DNA of 64,000 nucleotides from Maylandia zebra (taxonomy: Eukaryota; Chordata; Actinopteri; Cichliformes; Cichlidae), in the NCBI RefSeq assembly GCF_041146795.1, contig NC_135170.1, positions 31,979,533-32,043,532 on the forward strand, in the 5' to 3' direction. This document shows, piece after piece, positions 57,690-64,000 of the stretch. The notes below the pieces were generated by a model. That model saw nothing but the letters and a program-made list of their open reading frames with translations. It did no database searches and was not told the DNA's origin. Each line of letters opens with the position of its first letter. The stretch's first letter is position 1. The position numbers and the translations under genes were made by a program.

Positions 57690-58133
57690 AGGCAGAGAGA
57701 GAGAAGAGACAGAGTATTAGTATTCAGAGCACAGTGAGGAAAAAAAGGAGAGGGAGCGAGCAAGGAGCAGAGAGAAAGAGAGAGAGAGTGAGAGGGAGGG
57801 GATAGTGAAATAGAGAGGAGGAAAAAACACAAGGAGGGGGAAAATATAAGAGAAGAACACAGGAAACGGGAGGGAAAAGAGGGGAGGGGAGATATATCAT
57901 ATTGTTCATTTCTCTCTCTTAGTCTGCCATCCCGGTTGCGCGGCTTACTGCTCGGTGCCGTCTTGGAGAGGAAAAGAGAGTGAGAGAGAGAGAGCGAGAG
58001 AGAGGAGGGGTGGACAGAGCGAAAGAGGGCGGAATGCCCCTTTACAGGCGTCGCATCTGACTAGAACAGCGGAGAATCTCGTAATTCGGAAATTGGTCAG
58101 ATAGGAGGACACTGCTTTCTGCAACACCAAGGT
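57690..58133 (+). promoter_or_regulatory. candidate promoter and non-coding first exon of an unseen gene
   Basis: A (GA)n-rich tract (57690-57890) runs into a local GC/CpG-rich stretch (CCCGGTTGCGCGGCTTACTG, GCCGTCTTGG). After that comes non-repetitive sequence ending GCAACACCAAG followed by a donor-like gtaggg at 58134. This is the usual form of a vertebrate non-coding first exon. Downstream exons would be outside the window. This is inference only. Confidence 0.35.
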
Positions 58134-58811
58134 AGGGAGACCTTCCCTTTTGTTGCCCCCTTTCAGGCAGCATGCATGCGGGTCTGTGATATCCGCGATG
58201 TATGCTTTATTCGCGTCATATCTCCTTTGATCCTGCATCCCGCACCGTGCTCTGCTGAATGTGCCCTAAATCTCGCAGCATATGTCTGTTTTCCATGAAT
58301 ATTTAATGTAGATTATTTGTGCATCACTCTGGCTCTTCTGTATTGCATTCTGCCATTGCATATTCGAGCCTATAGTGGGATGCATGCTGTGTGGAGGCAG
58401 TCTATAAGGTAACGGAGGCTGGTCTAGCCCATATGACAGATACCAGTGTCACAAGTGTATTAATGGCAGCTATCCTCACAGACGACAGTGATTAAACTTT
58501 TTTTTTTCCACGAGAACGACATGAGGTATGAGGCGAACAGACAGAGGGGTGCGCGCGCGAGCACGCAGAAAACACACAAGACAGGTTGACGTGCGTAAGA
58601 CGTGCGTAATCCCCCTTCCACCCACACCCACACCCCAACCAGCCTACCCCACTCCCCCTCACCACCATCAAAGACACAGTTTCCTTCCCACCACAGAGAA
58701 CCATATTTATGCAAATGGTCAAAAAAAGGAGAGAAAAAAACAGCCGCTGAGACACACTGACTCACCACTCTTACATGGTGCTAGGTGAAAAATGAAGTGA
58801 AGGCGGCCCGT

Positions 58812-58894
<83 letters not shown>

Positions 58895-61800
58895 TTACAC
58901 TCCCTGTCTGTAAATAGGTCCCGCTCTGCAGCTCCACGGGCTGTGCAAGAGACAGGAAGAACAGTACCAGTATCCCACGGTTCCTGGCTGGCCACTTGCT
59001 CTCTATTTCCTGTCCCATGTTATAGATAATTTAAACACTTGCAGCTCCAACAGGCCCAGAGTGGCAGAAAGCTGTGAAAACCTCAACAGAAACCCTGATA
59101 TGTGTGAATGGAGGATAGAAATAAGTGGGGATGAAAGGAGACACTGCCTTTTTGAAAGCGAAGGGGTGTTTGGTTGAATGTTTATTGAGATATATGGTCT
59201 TTAGCTGATATTAACACTCACCCACCTCATGTTATTTATTTGCTGAGAGGCTGTCCAGGAGCTATTATAGGACTGGCTAAATTGGAACAACCTCGAGGCT
59301 GAGGCTGAGCAAAGCTATTACCTCTAGTCAATAGACATTAATATCCCCATGCTCAATCTCGGCCTCATACAGCGCCAAGTCTGTCCCCGTGAAACCGCTC
59401 CACTGGAGTAACCAAAAAGATGTGTTGTAGTAGCCCTATCTGTTTACCCTTGTGCATCAATCCGTCACAGCCGAGTGAGCAAAGAGGAGCGATGATAGCA
59501 TTGTCTCAGGCAGACATCGCTGTGGCCTCAAAAGGAAGTGATGCAAAACAGAAAGGAGGATATGCCGGCACTGGTGGAGAGAGGTCATGACCTCAGTGCA
59601 TCAGGCATACTCCTGACGAATAGGGAATGATCTGAGGATACAAGAGTACATCGATTTGAGGTGGTATAAAACATGATACAGCCCAGCAGGGTAGAGCGCA
59701 GCTGATAGCATCAAAGTCCAGAATAGAGAGGATAGGGTCACGGGGCCAAGATGCCAGTCTACGGAGTACGGCTGACTTGAAATGAGAGAAAAAAAAGTTA
59801 ATGTGAAAACTGCCAAAACATCAGAAGTGTGAAATTCACTTAAACACTTAACCGAATTAGCAGACTTTCAAAACAAAAACATAAACAAAACCTTTCAGGC
59901 AAAAACGAGAGGTTCAATTAGAGATGACTTCCAGGTACAGATGAAAACAAAAGAAGGCGCGTGGCAGCAGATAGAAAGACTTGAAAGCACGTTCAATGAG
60001 ATCCGCCTGAAACATCCTATTAGGTATAACCAATGGATTAGTCTCCTTTGTCTACAGAAGCATTATGTTCTGACATAAAAAGGCTCTGACTGGTCTCAGT
60101 TTTGCAATTATGAAGGTGTTCAGTTTTACCTCCATGAAAATAGTTTGACATTTTAGCAATAAACAGTAATTCTGTTTAGACCAACCTTAAGAGAGAAAGG
60201 AGCTGAATAGGAGGAAAAGAGGGTTTTATGATCTTACACCGCCTCAGACTGTGGGGTGAACTGAGAAATTAAATTCCAGAAAAAAAAAACAACCAAAAAC
60301 TCAAGGTAATACTACAACTGCTGTTTCCACTGCTGATGATATCGATCCAGGTGCCTTTGAACTGGAAAAACGAAAATTGTAGAAGACCCACATGTGATGT
60401 ATTTCATTCAGCACATAGACAAATATATTATTATGCTAAATGACCATATTGGGTTGCAAAAGATCACAGGTTTGTGGTAAGCATCTGAATGTCTTCTGCT
60501 TCTTATTCAGCAGACAGCAGCGACTCACATGTCTTATCACTGTAATTCCCGAACCCGGCTGAGGTGTGTGATTCTTCCTTCAGAGGCAGATTCCACATAC
60601 AGATTTCAGCTTTCACTCCCGCTCTCCAACATGATCCTTGTTACTGAAAAACCTGCCCCCTGGGTTTTTATCAAATTCACATTCGCCACACTCAAGGATT
60701 TCTGTTTTGTTTGTAGCAGCTGTCGGTGGAATTTCTGAGCGAGGGAGGAAAAACCACTGTAATTCTTGTGTGAGGGAGGTGCTGCGCTAAAAAATAAGAA
60801 ATCCAATCCCCCCCCCCCCCAAAAAAAAAAAAGAAAAAGAGAAAAATATAGAGAGAGTGCATTCAATATTAGATAAATATTTATTACACTATGCCCCAGC
60901 CATATGAAATGGGAGTAGTGCTGGGTTGGTTTGTTTTTTTGGTGCTTTTACTCAGACTTTGGATGTGGTTTCTCTTTATAGTTTGGATATTTTATGCACC
61001 CAATCTGTCCTTACTGTGCAAATGTAAGAAATCCCTTCATTAAAAGGGGATGCAAATATAAATGCCTCATCTGCTTTATCACCTGTAAGTCGCAATGAGA
61101 ATGTAAAGGCTGCAATGAGCCTTTAAAAATGAGTAATTTATCCTAAGTGATTAACGGGAGGGGGCAGCCAGGGGTTTTGCATCTTGGTGAAGGACACCTG
61201 TGTAGCTTTGAACTTGCAGTCTCTTTCGTACTGATACAGCCCTGAATTTGGGTTTACATCCATTAAAGCTACTAACCGGTGTCTGGTGCGACTGGCCCTT
61301 TTTTCCTGGACAGATTTAGCTCATGATCTGATTGGCTTGCTTCATCTCATCCAGCTCCCATCTCCTTCCCGTTAACGTGATTTGGCAAGACTGATTGCTT
61401 TTTTTTCTCCGTGGAGTGATTACGCTGTGACCTTGCGCTGCGTCCTGTCTCCTCTGCCCAGTCGGACAGTGACCTTACTGGTCGACTGGTCTGTGTTGTG
61501 GCGTATTCGTTCCCTGTGTGTATTGATCCCAGGCAGAACAGCAGTCAATGGAGCGTCTGTGGGAGGCTTAGTGTTGCTCTGTACAGTAAAGTAGTAGGGC
61601 GCATTTCTGGGCATGCTGCTATCTCAGTTGAATGCTCCATCACCATGTTTCTAAAGGCATATTCATCGGCGAATAACCATCTTCTGTAAATATTTTGCTT
61701 GTAGTAAATTGCATCGCCCAAAACCTTGATTACCATTGTTGCTGTGTCACCCTCGCCGCCAGCTTCCTGTTTTTTTTCCCTGCCCTTCTCTGCTCCAATT

Positions 61801-62972
61801 TTTTCCCCTCCCTCTTTATCTGTCTCGCCTCCAATTTAATGTCAGCATCTCTCTTATCCCTCTCTCGCCGTCTCCCTATTCCACTGTCTCTTGCTATACA
61901 ATCGTTCTTTCTGTCTGTCTCCTCCATTTCTTTTTTGCCTCTCCCTCTTGATGCTTTCACTGGCATTTGAGGCGTACAGTTTTGTGCCAGACAGCCATTT
62001 CTCAGATTGAGATATCCCAGGTTTTAAGTCACTCAGACAGATTTGCTATCTTAATGGGCGAGAGTAAGGGTGGGGTTGTTGGAGGAGGGCTTGTGTTGCT
62101 TTTTGATTTGCCAATTTTGGATTAATTTCTGTAATAGGTTGCGGTGAGATGGAAAGATAAATGGAATCTGCATTAACTGAGTTTCCTGCACTGATAAAAC
62201 AATCTTGCTTGCATTATCAGCATAAATCTAACAAAACAGTGCGTGCACAATCAGCTTTCTTGCATGGAAAAAAACATATTTGCAAGTAAAATCAAATTTT
62301 CATATTCATCTGGTCATTTTTTAAAAGCGATATCTACTTAACTTTAAAAGTTTCAATTGTCTATTTTTAATTAAAACAAGTGAAATTCAATGCTGGTAGT
62401 AACACGGTTTTTGGCAGTAACATGCATCTAATTATCTTTTCAAATTAATGAAGATAATTAGTGAAATTCAAATGGGATAACGTCTCATTACTTTTTGACT
62501 TTTGAAGAGCAGTGAGTCACTGTTGACAGAGATCATGGCATGGCATTACTTCCCAGCTCTTTTAATGATAAGAGCACCATCCCTTTGATCACACGAGTCC
62601 ATGCTGACACTGGGATTGAGATCAATCCAGCAACCCACTGCACTCAAGGTGTCACAGCCTCTCTAATCTAACATGAAAGTAAATATAACTCAACCTGGGC
62701 AAGTGAACTGTAAATATCCACATCCATCCACAATCTTTGCCACTGCAAATTCCCAAATGCCCCCCAGAAAGGCTACAATATTAACAGGAAACTGCAGACT
62801 ATAGAAAAAAAGCAGGTGTTGGTATAATGTATCCAGATGTCTACTGAGCTTAGTATAAAGTCCTTCTAGAAGCACATCTTGCCACTCGGCAGCCATTCTG
62901 GCAATGCCTCGAGAGAGGCTCGATATTAATGTTGATGGTTATTGAGATATTAGCAAGGCCTGGGGAACATTT
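58134..62972. other. no gene recognised; possible intron
   Basis: It contains the long TG repeat at 58816-58893, a C10-A11 tract near 60811-60832 and a CT-rich stretch at 61790-61950. If 57690-58133 is a first exon, this would be its intron. Confidence 0.35.
58816..58893. repeat. (TG)n microsatellite
   Basis: About 78 bp of uninterrupted TG. Confidence 0.97.
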
Positions 62973-63250
62973 AACCAGACAACCCGATATCACACCAAAA
63001 CTTGTAATAGACACACAAGTCCGCTGTGTGTATTTCATGCTTTGCCTCTCCAAAACATGAAGTGGACATGTATACAAAAGTTTTATTACCAGCACGAGGA
63101 CATAGCGAAATATCTCCCTTTGCTGTTACTGCAACTTCCTGCAACTTCTGCATGCAAATCTTTTTCACGCTTTTTAGAATCAAAGCGTGAAATAGACACA
63201 CTGGACCGGCGTAGCTATTACACGTTTTGCTGTAATACTGGGTTTACCCA
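62973..63250. repeat. imperfect long inverted repeat with nested hairpin
   Basis: The reverse complement of 62973-63044 (CAAAGCATGAAATACACACA...CTATTACAAGTTTTG) aligns with 63181-63250 (CAAAGCGTGAAATAGACACA...CTATTACACGTTTTG). A second, perfect 11-bp hairpin TTTCACGCTTT / AAAGCGTGAAA lies at 63163-63192. It could be a fossil inverted-repeat transposon. No family was recognised. Confidence 0.65.
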
Positions 63251-64000
63251 GATGAGAAAAGCCTTGAGCTCCAGGGAGATCATCCAATACACACTAAGCT
63301 ATGTTTGTTCAACTCGCAGCAGAGACATGGAGAACTATAAAAACTGCCACGGTCAAAGTCCAAACTTTCTGAGCCAGTCCCTGCGACAAATCCTCTCCGT
63401 CTGATGGCAAAACAAGGCAGACAGAGCAACGTCCCAAGCAAGAAGAGATCCTTAAAAAGCCAGCAACCAACATCAATAATGGACCTGAACACAAAATGAA
63501 AATGAAAAAGCGCACCGCCACAAAAGACCTGGTGTCGGGACCTCATCGCAGACATCAAAGTGACAGGACTAAGAGGGGAATGGGTAGTAAAGGCAGGGTT
63601 AGTCAGGATGAGGGCCTAACTAACTTTAACTGGAATATACAAATTACATGCAAAGGCTCAAAGGTCTAATTTATTAAGGGCTCAATCCAGAGTACTAAAG
63701 TCAACAGCATCAGTGTTCATTCTTTGGGTACGCTAAATAAATTCTAATGCTAATTCACATTTTGGATGTAGGTAGCAAAAAAAACCCCAGAAATTACACT
63801 TTCCTACACATTTACTAATTAACCACATACTGATATAATGATTAGATAATCCGATAACACAAATCTGAGATAGTCATGAACCTCTACAGTGCAAATATGT
63901 CACAACAACGACACAGCTGGTTCATTTTTTCCCCCAGTTTAGCTGTTGACTGGTTCTGAGGGGGCAGCAGCATCTTTTCCTTTACTGATTTCTACTTTAG
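63251..64000. other. no gene recognised
   Basis: The open frame at 63042-63404 (120 codons) overlaps the inverted repeat and shows no domain. The rest is AT-rich. Confidence 0.4.

Noticed and set aside
24207-58893. CRISPR array or operon-like organisation
   Set aside because: Repeats are simple dinucleotides or dispersed elements; there are no regularly spaced repeat-spacer units, and the genome is eukaryotic.
58719-59018. Open frames encoding Thr-His repeats on the minus strand
   Set aside because: Translation of the TG microsatellite.
63042-63404. 120-codon plus-strand open frame
   Set aside because: It overlaps the inverted repeat and has no recognisable domain; its resemblance to the opposite-strand frame is explained by the inverted duplication.

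Overview
The window looks like nuclear DNA of a bony fish, most likely a percomorph and plausibly a cichlid. It has spliced vertebrate genes with GT-AG introns, long AT-rich non-coding stretches, abundant CA/TG microsatellites, and typical teleost repeats: tRNA-headed SINEs, L2-type tails ending in TGGATGGA, Penelope-like elements and Ty3/Gypsy elements. No prokaryotic feature was seen. The species assignment is inference; no mitochondrial or rRNA marker is present.

Layout. (1) About 745-2640, minus strand: a small spliced, apparently non-coding host gene. Each of its three introns carries one copy of a related C/D-box snoRNA, placed about 70-85 nt upstream of the 3' splice site. (2) About 4560-21260, plus strand: a complete nine-coding-exon PACSIN/syndapin gene (F-BAR plus SH3, 388 codons), closest to PACSIN3, with a probable non-coding first exon ending at 4900. 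Its introns hold a tRNA-derived SINE and other dispersed repeats. (3) 21260-25480: intergenic DNA with a long CA repeat and a perfect hairpin. (4) 25490-28565: a nest of mobile elements. A decayed Penelope-like retroelement (minus strand, RT plus GIY-YIG) is split by an endogenous-retrovirus fragment made of one 978-bp LTR, a primer-binding site and a leader. It abuts an L2-tailed SINE-like repeat. (5) 28570-32505: intergenic. (6) 32506-41302: an intact-looking Ty3/Gypsy retrotransposon on the minus strand. It has 1234-bp LTRs with no difference seen in the stretches compared, a 4-bp target duplication, a perfect tRNA-Arg primer site, gag, and pol in the -1 frame. (7) 41303-64000: no recognisable protein gene. 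It contains simple repeats, a few dispersed repeats, a diverged tandem duplication at 57.05-57.5 kb, a candidate promoter and first non-coding exon at about 57.9-58.13 kb (plus strand), and an imperfect inverted repeat at 62.97-63.25 kb.

How the parts relate. The snoRNA host and pacsin are independent genes transcribed divergently; the snoRNAs probably guide 2'-O-methylation of 28S rRNA, and the PACSIN protein bends membranes and recruits endocytic partners. The youngest event is the Gypsy insertion: its LTRs look the same and its ORFs are open. The oldest visible insertions are the Penelope fragments and the degraded SINEs. The most informative unusual points are the snoRNA trio, the very short linker in the PACSIN protein, the ERV-in-Penelope nest, and the Gypsy element's frameshift site and PNMA-like Gag N-terminus.
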